From assembly GCF_030848475.1 (NCBI RefSeq), contig NZ_JAVDDS010000024.1, positions 1 to 59,489 on the forward strand: DNA of 59,489 nucleotides. Direction: 5' to 3'. Made by a program: the position numbers and the translations under genes. Shown in pieces: positions 27,679-36,247 of the stretch; position 1 is the stretch's first letter, and the number at the start of each line of letters is the position of its first letter. This DNA is from Herbivorax alkaliphila (GTDB lineage: Bacteria > Bacillota > Clostridia > Acetivibrionales > Acetivibrionaceae). The notes beneath the pieces were generated by a model, which ran no database searches, had not been told where the DNA came from, and worked only from the letters and a program-made list of their open reading frames with translations.

Positions 27679-27722
27679 GCCGAAGATTAATTGAGATGAG
27701 TGGAGTGGAGAGGAGAGTCATT

Positions 27723-28739
27723 ATGTTAAAAGAGTCTATATTAAAACTGGTTGAGGGTAGAGATTTAAAAGAACAAGAAGTTGTAAGCTCCTTAAATTGT
27801 ATTATGAGTGGAAATGCAACTCAAGCACAAATAGGAAGCTTTATTACAGCTCTTAGAATCAAAGGTGAGACAATAGAAGAGGTTACCGGGTGTGCAAAGG
27901 TTATGCGTGAAAAGTCTGACAGAATAAACCCACAGGTTGAATACTATATTGATACTTGTGGGACAGGTGGAGATGGAACAAACACCTTTAATATATCAAC
28001 AGCAACGGCTTTTGTAGCAGCTGCAGGAGGAGTTACTGTTGCCAAGCATGGTAATAGATCTGTATCTAGCAGAAGTGGTAGTGCTGACGTCTTAGAAATG
28101 TTAGGTATCAATATAGATATTTCACCAGAAAAATCAAAAGAATGTATTGAAAAGGTTGGGATAGGATTTATGTTTGCCCCACATTTTCATAAATCTATGA
28201 AGCATGCTGCAGGGCCTAGAAAAGAACTGGGGATAAGAACTATATTCAACATATTAGGGCCTTTGACAAACCCTGCTAATGCAAAGGGGCAGGTACTGGG
28301 GGTTTTTGATGAAAGACTTACAGAGCCAATTGCAAATGTTTTGTTAAATCTTAATGTACAAAGAGCAATGGTTATTCATGGATTAGATGGTATGGATGAA
28401 ATAACTACAACTGATAAGACTAAAGTGTCAGAAGTCAGAGATGGCAAGGTTATAAATTATAATATTGACCCAGAGGAGTATGGTTTTAAACTAGCAAAGA
28501 AAGAAGAGTTACTAGGTGGAGATGCAAAGGAAAATGCAGATATTATTTTATCTATTTTTAAAGGAGAAAAAGGCAAAAAAAGAGATATTGTAGTATTAAA
28601 TTCTGCAGCAGCCCTGTATGTAGGAAAAGTAGCAAAAAGTATTGAAGAGGGAATTGAATTAGCAGCTAAAATAATTGATTCTAACAAGGCGATGAAAAAA
28701 TTAAACGAACTAAAAGAATGTACAAATTCATTTAAATAA
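27723..28739 (+). CDS. trpD: Anthranilate phosphoribosyltransferase
   Basis: TrpD joins anthranilate to PRPP. The 338-residue product shows [18 protein letters not shown] (PRPP site), [19 protein letters not shown] and [16 protein letters not shown]. An upstream in-frame ATG at 27696 would add nine residues, but GAGAGGAGAG is placed for ATG 27723 and the family starts at that point. Confidence 0.95.
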   Translation: MLKESILKLVEGRDLKEQEVVSSLNCIMSGNATQAQIGSFITALRIKGETIEEVTGCAKVMREKSDRINPQVEYYIDTCGTGGDGTNTFNISTATAFVAAAGGVTVAKHGNRSVSSRSGSADVLEMLGINIDISPEKSKECIEKVGIGFMFAPHFHKSMKHAAGPRKELGIRTIFNILGPLTNPANAKGQVLGVFDERLTEPIANVLLNLNVQRAMVIHGLDGMDEITTTDKTKVSEVRDGKVINYNIDPEEYGFKLAKKEELLGGDAKENADIILSIFKGEKGKKRDIVVLNSAAALYVGKVAKSIEEGIELAAKIIDSNKAMKKLNELKECTNSFK

Positions 28740-28764
28740 TAAAGTGTGAAGTGAGGAGGAAAAT

Positions 28765-29553
28765 ATGATATTAGATAAAATTGTTGATAAAAAAAAGAAA
28801 CAGTTAAAAGAGGATATGAGTAAAATTTCCATAGAGGGTTTTAAACAAAAGGTTTTAAGACCTGGTATGCACAAGACAATTGATTTTTACAGTGCATTAA
28901 AAAAAGACAATCAAATATCTATAATAGCTGAGGTGAAAAAAGCGTCTCCTTCAAAAGGAGTTATAAAAGAAGATTTTAATGCTTTAGATATTGCTAAGGA
29001 GTATGGTGAAGCAAATGTACAGGCGATATCTGTTCTTACAGAAAAAAACTTTTTCTTAGGAGATGATGATTACCTTGTAAAGATAAGACAGTCTATGGCG
29101 TTACCTGTTTTGAGAAAAGACTTTATAATAGATTTATGGCAAATTTATCAATCAAGGTGCTTAGGTGCTGATGCTATACTTTTAATTGTATCTCTACTAA
29201 GTGATGAACAGCTAAGGAAATTTCAGATTGTAGCAGAAATACTTAATATGCAGTGCCTAGTTGAGGTGCATGATAGAGAAGAGGTTGAAAGGGCTTTAGA
29301 GTCAGGTGCAAAAATTATTGGTATAAATAATAGAGATTTAAAAACTTTTGAAGTTAATTTAAAGACGACAGAAAAATTAATGAATTATATACCTCATGAT
29401 AGAGCAGTAGTAAGTGAAAGCGGTATAAAAACACTAGAAGACATGAAATATTTAAAGGACTTAGGGGTTAATGCGGTTTTAATTGGTGAAACGCTTATGA
29501 GAGCATCTTCTATAAATGAAAAAATTAAAGAACTAAGAGCGGTGAATTTATGA
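28765..29553 (+). CDS. trpC: Indole-3-glycerol phosphate synthase
   Basis: A 262-residue TIM barrel that closes the indole ring by decarboxylation. Motifs: IIAEVKKASPSKGVI, LTEKNFFLGDDDYL, VLRKDFIIDLWQIYQSR, IGINNRDLKTFEV and VSESGIKT. All catalytic Lys/Glu/Asn positions are visible. The end overlaps the trpF ATG by four bases (ATGA). Confidence 0.95.
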   Translation: MILDKIVDKKKKQLKEDMSKISIEGFKQKVLRPGMHKTIDFYSALKKDNQISIIAEVKKASPSKGVIKEDFNALDIAKEYGEANVQAISVLTEKNFFLGDDDYLVKIRQSMALPVLRKDFIIDLWQIYQSRCLGADAILLIVSLLSDEQLRKFQIVAEILNMQCLVEVHDREEVERALESGAKIIGINNRDLKTFEVNLKTTEKLMNYIPHDRAVVSESGIKTLEDMKYLKDLGVNAVLIGETLMRASSINEKIKELRAVNL

Positions 29554-30179
29554 CAAAAGTAAAAATATGTGGATTGAGAAGAGAAGAAGATGTAGAATAT
29601 GTAAATAGATATCTACCTGAATATATTGGATTTATTTTTGCAAAAAGCAGGCGTAGGATTTCAATTGAATTTGCAGGTAAACTAAAAAAATCACTTTTGC
29701 CTGATATTAAGACGGTTGGTGTTTTCGTAAATGAAGATTTGCTGAAGGTTTCAGAGACAGCATATGATTTAGAGCTTGACTGTATACAGCTTCATGGAGA
29801 TGAAACCTATGAGTATGTAGAGAATTTAAAGAAAAAATTAAAAGAAAAAAAAGAAATTGAAGTATGGAAAGCTATAAGGGTAAAGGATGGAGATTCTATT
29901 AAAAAAATGTCCTGCTATAATGTAGATGCTTTTGTTCTTGATGCTTATATTGAAGGTATTTATGGGGGAGTTGGCAAAACTTTTGATTGGGAGATAGCAA
30001 AACAGGCAAAAAAAATCGGAAAAATTATTCTGGCAGGAGGGTTGAATACAGGAAATATTTCCGAAGCAATAAAAGAGGTAAAACCTTTTGCAGTGGATGT
30101 AAGCAGTGGCGTTGAAACAAATAAGTACAAGGATGAGAAAAAGATAAAAGATTTTATAGAAAGTGTAAAAAAAGATTAG
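29550..30179 (+). CDS. trpF: Phosphoribosylanthranilate isomerase
   Basis: A 209-residue TIM barrel catalysing the Amadori rearrangement before TrpC. Motifs: VKICGLRREEDV with the catalytic Cys, FAKSRRRIS, LDCIQLHGDE, VLDAYIEGIYGGVGKTFDW, LAGGLNTGNI and VDVSSGVE. It is the last gene of the cluster: trpB and trpA do not follow, so the final two steps must be encoded elsewhere. Confidence 0.95.
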   Translation: MTKVKICGLRREEDVEYVNRYLPEYIGFIFAKSRRRISIEFAGKLKKSLLPDIKTVGVFVNEDLLKVSETAYDLELDCIQLHGDETYEYVENLKKKLKEKKEIEVWKAIRVKDGDSIKKMSCYNVDAFVLDAYIEGIYGGVGKTFDWEIAKQAKKIGKIILAGGLNTGNISEAIKEVKPFAVDVSSGVETNKYKDEKKIKDFIESVKKD

Positions 30180-30198
30180 TGAGTGAATAAAGTGATTT

Positions 30199-30242
30199 AT
30201 TATAAAAGTTCGGAGGCTAAAAAGCTTTCGAACTTTTATAAT
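30199..30242 (+). terminator. Probable terminator after trpF
   Basis: TTATAAAAGTTCG and CGAACTTTTATAA form a 13-bp stem 20 bases after the trpF stop. The T-run is part of the stem, so termination may be partial. The remaining sequence to 30499 holds a second short stem (AAAGCTG/CAGCTTT, 30438-30457) and no gene. Confidence 0.65.
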
Positions 30243-30499
30243 GAGTCTATTTAGTGAATGTACGGAAAATATATGGATACTTTTATAATCTTTATAGTTG
30301 AAGTATTTAGTCAAAACATATAAAATGAAAAGAGGTTATATGATATATGTTTTATAAATAGTATTACAGTAAAGACTTATTATTAAAAAGTAAGTTTATT
30401 AAGGGTGAATGTCATTTATTAAATACACCCGTTTATTAAAGCTGTGTTTGCAGCTTTTATTTCAATATGATAATATATTAGAAAATAGGAGTGATTAAA

Positions 30500-31081
30500 T
30501 TGTTGATTGTAGGTTTAAATGGAAGTCCAAACAAAAGTGGAAATACTAAAGTTTTAATTAATGCTGTACTTGACAAGGTAAAAGAATTAGGTGCAGAGAC
30601 AGTTGTGTATGATGTACAGGAATTATTAAACAGTGCAAAACACAATTTTTGCGTTGCCTGCAGTTCACCATGTTCAGGTATATGTTATAAGGATTCAAAG
30701 CTTGAAGAGGCTTTTGAAGTACTGAAAAAAGCTGATGGTGTAATATTTGGAAGTCCATCTTATTTTGGTACTGTTAGTGGACAACTAAAATCATTTTTTG
30801 ATAAGACAAGAAAGTTAAGGTCAGAAAAAGCTCTTTATAATACAGTTGGTGCAGGAGTTACAGTTGGTGCTTCTAAGTACGGAGGTCAGGAGACAACAAT
30901 AAAAGCACTTCACGATATGATGATTGTTCAGGGAATGATGATTGTTGGAGATGGATATGTAGAAGATGATTGCGGACATCATGGTGTATGTGCTCATAAA
31001 CCAGCAGATAAAGATGATTTTGCAATAAAAAGAGCAGATATATTGGCAAAAAGAATGTTTGAAGTTTGTAAAAAAGGATAA
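30500..31081 (+). CDS. NADPH-dependent FMN reductase / flavodoxin-fold iron-sulfur flavoprotein
   Basis: About 193 residues with a flavodoxin fold: VGLNGSPNKSGNTKVLINAVL (FMN phosphate loop) and VIFGSPSYFGTVSGQLKSFFDKT. A compact cysteine motif (FCVACSSPCSGIC) before the second strand is the pattern of iron-sulfur flavoproteins, in which FMN and a [4Fe-4S] cluster exchange electrons with ferredoxin, although CxxC spacing here is variant. TTG 30500 is placed correctly after AGGAG; GTG 30491 overlaps that site. The physiological acceptor is unknown. Confidence 0.75.
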   Translation: MLIVGLNGSPNKSGNTKVLINAVLDKVKELGAETVVYDVQELLNSAKHNFCVACSSPCSGICYKDSKLEEAFEVLKKADGVIFGSPSYFGTVSGQLKSFFDKTRKLRSEKALYNTVGAGVTVGASKYGGQETTIKALHDMMIVQGMMIVGDGYVEDDCGHHGVCAHKPADKDDFAIKRADILAKRMFEVCKKG

Positions 31082-31097
31082 TAATTAAGGTGTATTT

Positions 31098-31865
31098 ATG
31101 CTTCATGAGTTTTCGAGGACGGAATTGTTAATTGGTGAAAAGTCACTTAAAAAACTATACAATTGTAAAGTTGCAGTTTTTGGAATAGGTGGGGTAGGCA
31201 CTTTTGCAGTGGAGGCATTAGTAAGATCAGGTGTTGGGAAGCTTGTTCTTATAGATGATGATTGTGTTTGTCTTACCAATATAAATAGGCAGATTCATGC
31301 TACTAAAAAAAGCATTGGGAAACCTAAGGTTGAAGTTATGAAAGACAGGATACTTGAGATAAATCCTAGAGCAGAAGTGACTGTTTATCAGAAATTTTAT
31401 TTACCTGAAACTGCAAATAGCCTCATACATAGTGATTATGACTATATTATAGATGCAATAGATACAGTTACAGGGAAAATTGATCTTGTTGTTAATGCAA
31501 AAAAGATGAATATACCTGTAATATCAAGTATGGGCGCTGGTAACAAGCTGGATCCAACAAAGTTTGAGGTTGCAGATGTTTTTGCTACTTCTGTATGTCC
31601 TTTAGCAAAAGTAATGCGAAAAGAACTTAGAAAAAGAAATATTGCTTCATTGAAAGTGGTGTATTCAAAAGAAGAACCTATTAAGCCTGTTGAGACAAAG
31701 AGTTCAAGTTGCAATGACAGTTGCGTTTGTCCTGAAGGTACAACTAGAAAGTGTAATGTAAGAAAACAAATTCCAGGTAGTATATCCTTTGTTCCTTCTG
31801 TGGTAGGGCTTATTATAGCAGGTGAAGTAATTAAAGATTTAATTGGATATAGCGAAAATGTTTAG
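31098..31865 (+). CDS. tcdA: tRNA threonylcarbamoyladenosine dehydratase (TcdA / YgdL family)
   Basis: An E1-like protein of the HesA/MoeB/ThiF family, 255 residues, that cyclises the t6A37 modification in tRNAs by ATP-dependent dehydration. The nucleotide loop is VFGIGGVGTFAVEALVRSG, followed by LIDDDCVCLTNINRQIHA and YIIDAIDTVTGK. The C-terminal half (SMGAGNKLDPTKFEVADVFATSVCPLAKVMRKELRK region) separates TcdA from MoeB/ThiF; an IPGSISFVPSVVGLIIAGEVIKDL tail is also characteristic. The stop codon lies within the start of a dispersed intergenic repeat. Confidence 0.88.
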   Translation: MLHEFSRTELLIGEKSLKKLYNCKVAVFGIGGVGTFAVEALVRSGVGKLVLIDDDCVCLTNINRQIHATKKSIGKPKVEVMKDRILEINPRAEVTVYQKFYLPETANSLIHSDYDYIIDAIDTVTGKIDLVVNAKKMNIPVISSMGAGNKLDPTKFEVADVFATSVCPLAKVMRKELRKRNIASLKVVYSKEEPIKPVETKSSSCNDSCVCPEGTTRKCNVRKQIPGSISFVPSVVGLIIAGEVIKDLIGYSENV

Positions 31866-31962
31866 CTTTATCTAACTAAACATCAGGATTAAGATTATAC
31901 TCTACCTAGAAATTATAAGAGTAACTCCACCTTGTAGAAGGTGGAGTCTTAAAATAAGATGT
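31862..31962 (+). repeat. Dispersed hairpin repeat, copy 1
   Basis: Begins TTTAGC at the tcdA stop, contains TATAAGAGTAACTCCACCTT and the paired AAGGTGGAGTCTTA, and ends with the box AAAATAAGAT. Hairpin stem ACTCCACCTT/AAGGTGGAGT at 31923-31948. Related to the copies at 36182, 39110, 47647, 51483 and 55398. Confidence 0.75.
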
Positions 31963-31994
31963 AATAATAAGAAGAATTATGGTAAGGTGTGTAT

Positions 31995-32660
31995 ATGGAG
32001 AAAAGAATAAGTATTTTTACAGGACACTTTGGAAGTGGTAAATCAGAAATTTCTATAAATTTTGCATTAAGCCTCTCAAAGTGTAAAAAGAAAGTAGCAG
32101 TTGTTGATTTTGATATAGTTAATCCATATTTTCGTGCTGTGGATGCAAAAAAGTTATTATCAGATAATAATATTAATGTAGTTTCTTCGATGTATGCAAA
32201 TACAAATGTAGATGTTCCAGCTCTTTCATCGGAGATTAATTCATTATTTGTAAACAGAAGTTGCAGTGTTGTTTTTGATGTAGGAGGAGACGAATTAGGA
32301 GCTAGGGCTTTAGCAAGATATAATGAAGAATTATCAAGTGAAGGCTATGAAATGTATTTAGTTATAAATACAAAAAGGCAGATGACAGATACAAGTTCAA
32401 AAATAAGGCAAATGGCAAAGGAAATAGAAGTTGCATCTGGCTTAAAAATAACCGGATTGATAAATAATACAAATTTACTAGACAATACTACGGTTGACGA
32501 TGTTATGAATGGTCATATGATAATAAAAAAAGTTTCAGAGAAGCTGAATGTTCCTATTGTGTTTGTGAGTGGTTTTTATGATTATATAAGAGGCATAGAG
32601 AGTCTTGTAGAAAGCAAAGTTTTGTTTTTGAATAAGTATATAAAGTTACCGTGGGATTAA
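31995..32660 (+). CDS. ParA/MinD-like P-loop ATPase
   Basis: A 222-residue protein with a deviant Walker A near the N-terminus (TGHFGSGKSEISINFALSL), VVDFDIVNPYFRAVDA for Walker A' and VVFDVGGDELGARAL as Walker B. The overall pattern fits the SIMIBI ATPases. It sits five genes from the end of a 2-oxoacid oxidoreductase operon, and clostridial genomes often carry this gene before the oxidoreductase, so a role in cluster assembly or regulation is possible but unproven. ATG 31995 follows AAGGTGTG. Confidence 0.65.
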   Translation: MEKRISIFTGHFGSGKSEISINFALSLSKCKKKVAVVDFDIVNPYFRAVDAKKLLSDNNINVVSSMYANTNVDVPALSSEINSLFVNRSCSVVFDVGGDELGARALARYNEELSSEGYEMYLVINTKRQMTDTSSKIRQMAKEIEVASGLKITGLINNTNLLDNTTVDDVMNGHMIIKKVSEKLNVPIVFVSGFYDYIRGIESLVESKVLFLNKYIKLPWD

Positions 32661-32675
32661 TTGGAGGATAAACTT

Positions 32676-33389
32676 ATGCTAGATAAAGTTATATTGAGTG
32701 AGTTTCTTAATGAAGGTAATATAATAAAGACAAAACATTACAATTCTAATAACTGGGTAAGCAATTTGATATTTTCTTTTGATAGAGACAGTATAGAAAT
32801 AGATATTGGGCTGGAAAAAGATTATATTGAAAACATTATTATGATAGGAGATACTATGCAATGTAAATATACTACAGATGATTTTGAATATACATTGTTA
32901 GGATGGGTAAATAAAATAAAATTAGATAATCCTCAGAGCATAACGATAAAAGTACATGATGTAGATAGATTTTCAAACAAAAGAAAAAGTTACAGATATG
33001 ATGTATACCTATGTTCTGTTATAAAGAAGAAAAAGGATGATGAAAAAGGGTTATTTGGAATAGTAGTTAATGTTAGCATTGATGGTGTTGCTTTTATTGC
33101 AAAGGAATATTTAAAAGAACAAATAGATAAGAATGGTTTATTACAAGAGCAAGAGAAATACTTTTTTGAATTGTACACTACATCAAAAGACAAAATTTGT
33201 TTTGAAGGTGTTATAAAGAGGCAAAAGCCAAGTGATAAAGGCAATAAATATGGAGTTGAGATTACCCATATCGATATATCAGACAAGCGTATGTATAGCA
33301 AATTTATTGATCAGCTTGAAGAAAAAGATAAAGAGTTTTATAATAAAAAAAATAGCTTTTGGTCAAAGCACACCAAATATAATAAGTAA
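32676..33389 (+). CDS. PilZ-domain protein, c-di-GMP receptor candidate
   Basis: A 237-residue protein with an N-terminal YcgR-like beta domain and a C-terminal PilZ domain. The two c-di-GMP motifs are intact: RKSYR (RxxxR, about residue 107) and NVSIDG (NxSxxG, about residue 135), with the later GVEITHID strand. It ends in a basic helix. ATG 32676 follows GGAGGATAAACTT; the TTG at 32661 overlaps that site. It lies between the ParA-like ATPase and the ferredoxin subunit, suggesting that c-di-GMP may influence something linked to this operon. Confidence 0.75.
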   Translation: MLDKVILSEFLNEGNIIKTKHYNSNNWVSNLIFSFDRDSIEIDIGLEKDYIENIIMIGDTMQCKYTTDDFEYTLLGWVNKIKLDNPQSITIKVHDVDRFSNKRKSYRYDVYLCSVIKKKKDDEKGLFGIVVNVSIDGVAFIAKEYLKEQIDKNGLLQEQEKYFFELYTTSKDKICFEGVIKRQKPSDKGNKYGVEITHIDISDKRMYSKFIDQLEEKDKEFYNKKNSFWSKHTKYNK

Positions 33390-33401
33390 TGGGGGGGTTA
33401 A

Positions 33402-33605
33402 ATGGCTAAGGTTACTATTGATGAAAACAGATGTAAGGGGTGCAAGCTTTGCATTTCAGTGTGTCCTAAAAAAATTGTTGTAGTAAAAGATAAATTGAAT
33501 TTAAAAGGCTTTTACCCTGTTGAAATTGAAGATATGGAAAAGTGCATTGGATGTGCTTTTTGTGCAATGATGTGTCCAGATTGTGTTATTGAAGTTGAAA
33601 AATAG
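33402..33605 (+). CDS. 2-oxoacid:ferredoxin oxidoreductase, ferredoxin (delta) subunit
   Basis: A 67-residue 2x[4Fe-4S] ferredoxin: CKGCKLCISVCP and CIGCAFCAMMCP are complete clusters. It passes electrons from the oxidoreductase to soluble ferredoxin. First of four consecutive subunit genes (delta, alpha, beta, gamma), 64 bases before alpha, behind GGGGGG. Confidence 0.92.
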   Translation: MAKVTIDENRCKGCKLCISVCPKKIVVVKDKLNLKGFYPVEIEDMEKCIGCAFCAMMCPDCVIEVEK

Positions 33606-33669
33606 ACAAGAATTTATAAAACAGATTTTTAATATATGGTTTATTAGAAAAATAGAAGGAGCTATATAA

Positions 33670-34725
33670 ATGGGTGAAAAATATTTAATGAAAGGTAATG
33701 AGGTTATTGCAGAAGCAGCTTTGAGAGCAGGATGTAGATGCTATTTTGGATATCCAATAACGCCACAGACAGAAATAGCACATTATATGGCAAAAAAAAT
33801 GCCGGAAATTGGAGGTAATTTTGTTCAAGCTGAGAGTGAAGTTGCAGCTATAAACATGGTATATGGTGCTGCAGCTGCTGGAAAAAGAGTGATGACTTCA
33901 TCTTCAAGTCCAGGGATAAGTTTAAAGCAAGAAGGTATATCGTATATTGCCTGTGCTGAACTCCCAGCAGTTGTTGTGAACATTGTTAGATGTGGTCCAG
34001 GACTAGGTGGAATATTGACTGGACAGTGTGACTATTTTCAAGCAGTAAAAGGTGGCGGTCATGGAGATTATAAAATGGTTGTTTTGGCACCATCAAATAT
34101 TCAGGAACTATATGAACTTACAGTTGAGGCTTTTAATATTGCAGATAGGTACAGAACTATTGCAATGATAATGGGTGATGGGATATTGGGTCAAATGATG
34201 GAGACAGTCGAGTATAAAGATGTAGAAAATATTTTAAATGTAGAAAAGCCTTGGGCTACTACAGGAACAGAAATGAAAAGAGAGAAAAATACTATAACCT
34301 CTGTATATATAAACCCGGAGGTTTTAGAAAACCATAATAGAAAACTTCAATCTAAATATAAGGAAATAGAACAAAATGAGGTCAGAGTGGAAAGCTATAA
34401 CTGTGAAAATGCTGATATTATTGTTGCGGCTTTTGGAACAGCAGCTAGAATAGTAAGCAATGTTGTAAAGCAGGCTGAAAAAGAGGGAATAAAAGTAGGA
34501 CTAATAAGACCTATTTCTTTGTGGCCGTTTCCAAAAGATGAGTTTTTAAAATATGCACAAACGCCAAAGGCATTTTTATCTGTTGAGATGAATGCAGGTC
34601 AAATGATAGAGGATGTGAGGTTAGCGGTAGAAGGTAAAAAACCAGTGCATTTTTATGGAAGAATGGGTGGAATGATACCTAAAGAAATTGAAATTTTAAA
34701 CAAGATAAAAGAGATATTAAAATAG
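33670..34725 (+). CDS. vorB: 2-oxoacid:ferredoxin oxidoreductase, alpha subunit (VorB/KorA type)
   Basis: A 351-residue pyrimidine-binding (alpha) subunit: LMKGNEVIAEAALRAGCRCYFGYPITPQTEI, the QAESEVAAINM activating Glu region, and SSSSPGISLKQEGISY. Family members oxidise 2-oxoglutarate or branched-chain 2-oxoacids with CoA to acyl-CoA. Clostridial proteins of this form are usually named VorB; the presence of ilvE elsewhere in the window is compatible with branched-chain substrates, but 2-oxoglutarate cannot be excluded. Confidence 0.85.
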   Translation: MGEKYLMKGNEVIAEAALRAGCRCYFGYPITPQTEIAHYMAKKMPEIGGNFVQAESEVAAINMVYGAAAAGKRVMTSSSSPGISLKQEGISYIACAELPAVVVNIVRCGPGLGGILTGQCDYFQAVKGGGHGDYKMVVLAPSNIQELYELTVEAFNIADRYRTIAMIMGDGILGQMMETVEYKDVENILNVEKPWATTGTEMKREKNTITSVYINPEVLENHNRKLQSKYKEIEQNEVRVESYNCENADIIVAAFGTAARIVSNVVKQAEKEGIKVGLIRPISLWPFPKDEFLKYAQTPKAFLSVEMNAGQMIEDVRLAVEGKKPVHFYGRMGGMIPKEIEILNKIKEILK

Positions 34726-34759
34726 TTTTAGGAATTTACATTGGAAGGGGAAGTGGGAA

Positions 34760-35506
34760 ATGGCTATAGTTTTTAAAAAACCAAGTTCGTTAAGTGACAC
34801 ACCTATGCACTATTGTCCTGGATGTACTCATGGTATTATTCACAGGATTATAGCTCAGGTAGTAGATGAACTAGATATTGAAGGTAAAATTGTTGGAATG
34901 GCACCTGTTGGTTGTTCTTATAATAATTACGAGTACTTTAGGTGGGATACTATACAGGCTGCCCATGGCAGAGCACCTGCGGTAGCTACAGGGGTAAAGA
35001 GATCCAATCCTGATAATATAGTATTCACTTACCAAGGAGATGGTGATTTGGCAGCTATAGGCACCAGTGAAATAGTACATGCGGCTACAAGGGGAGAAAA
35101 AATAACCACAATATTTGTGAATAATGCTATATATGGAATGACGTCAGGTCAGATGGCTCCTACCACATTGATAAATCAAGTTACAGCTACTTCACCCTTT
35201 GGAAGAAAGTCAGAGACAGAAGGCTTTCCCATAAAAGTTTCTGAACTTCTTGGAACGTTAGAAGGAGCAGCTTTTATTGAAAGAACTTCTGTTAACAATA
35301 TAAAAAATATTAAAAATACAAAAAAGGCTATAGAAAAGGCTTTTAGAGTTCAAATGGCAAATAAGGGTTTTTCCATGGTAGAAATTTTATCTTCCTGTCC
35401 TACAAATTGGGGAATGAGTCCTCTTAAAGCTTTAAAGTGGGTTGAAGAAAAAATGATTGAAGCGTATCCTTTGGGAAATTTCAAAGGCAAGGATATGGAG
35501 GTGTAG
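34760..35506 (+). CDS. 2-oxoacid:ferredoxin oxidoreductase, beta subunit (TPP-binding)
   Basis: A 248-residue thiamine diphosphate-binding subunit: MHYCPGCTHGIIHRII (cluster cysteines), GRAPAVATGVKRSNP and the TPP motif GDGDLAAIGTSEIVHAATRG to VNNAIYGMT. It starts after GGAAGGGGAAG. Works with the delta, alpha and gamma subunits either side. Confidence 0.9.
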   Translation: MAIVFKKPSSLSDTPMHYCPGCTHGIIHRIIAQVVDELDIEGKIVGMAPVGCSYNNYEYFRWDTIQAAHGRAPAVATGVKRSNPDNIVFTYQGDGDLAAIGTSEIVHAATRGEKITTIFVNNAIYGMTSGQMAPTTLINQVTATSPFGRKSETEGFPIKVSELLGTLEGAAFIERTSVNNIKNIKNTKKAIEKAFRVQMANKGFSMVEILSSCPTNWGMSPLKALKWVEEKMIEAYPLGNFKGKDMEV

Positions 35507-35509
35507 TAA

Positions 35510-36106
35510 ATGCAGCATAAAGTTATCATTTCAGGTTTTGGTGGACAGGGAGTGGTTTCAGCAGGCAGAATACTTGCATATTGTGGAATGCTTGAAAATA
35601 AAAAAATTTCATTTTTACCTTCCTATGGACCTGAAATGAGAGGTGGAACGGCAAACTGTCATGTAATTGTTTCTGATGATGATATAGGATCACCAGTTTT
35701 AAACAGTGCAACATCTTTAATAGCTATGAACAGTCCCTCTTTGGATAAATTTGAAAGCATGGTTGAAGCTGGAGGAATTGTTATCGTTGATAGTTCATTA
35801 GTTGATGTTGATAAACAACCCTATCGTAAAGATATAAATGTATGTAGTATACCTGCAACAAAGACGGCCTCTGAAATGGGAAATGCTACATTTGCAAATA
35901 TTATTCTTTTAGGCAAACTTATAAATGAAACTGGAATTACATTAAAGAAAAACTTTGAAAATGCTTTATATAAAACATTGCCTCAAAGAAAACATCATTT
36001 GATTCCGTTAGAAATGAAAGCTCTTAAATTTGGGATGGAATACCAAGAAATTCAAAAAAAGAATATATCATATTCTAAAACTCTACCTTCTACAATGTGG
36101 AGTTAA
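35510..36106 (+). CDS. 2-oxoacid:ferredoxin oxidoreductase, gamma subunit
   Basis: 198 residues, KorC/VorA-like: VIISGFGGQGVVSAGRIL, then SYGPEMRGGTANCHVIVSD, the hallmark of gamma subunits. The last codons (KTLPSTMWS and stop) coincide with an inserted dispersed-repeat hairpin (CTCTACCTTC ... GTGGAG), so the natural C-terminus was probably different. Family length is about 180-195. Confidence 0.9.
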   Translation: MQHKVIISGFGGQGVVSAGRILAYCGMLENKKISFLPSYGPEMRGGTANCHVIVSDDDIGSPVLNSATSLIAMNSPSLDKFESMVEAGGIVIVDSSLVDVDKQPYRKDINVCSIPATKTASEMGNATFANIILLGKLINETGITLKKNFENALYKTLPQRKHHLIPLEMKALKFGMEYQEIQKKNISYSKTLPSTMWS

Positions 36107-36181
36107 TATTAGGGTGTATATATTAAAGGTGGAGAACAATATTCCAAAAATTAAAGTTGTTGCAGTTTAGAGAATGTTATA

Positions 36182-36237
36182 ACCTTCAGGTGGAGTAGAA
36201 TCTCCACCTGAAATTTTAGTATTTAGCGTATCTAAAT
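36182..36237 (-). repeat. Dispersed hairpin repeat, copy 2 (reverse strand)
   Basis: Read on the reverse strand: TTTAGATACGCTAAATA, then TTTCAGGTGGAGATT paired with CTCCACCTGAAGG (stem at 36184-36213). A separate CTCTACCTTC-TACAAT-GTGGAG fragment lies at 36088-36104, and a further AAAGGTGGAGAAC at 36126-36138, so several pieces of the family sit between the gamma subunit and glnN. Confidence 0.75.
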
Positions 36238-36247
36238 AAGCCCAGTA

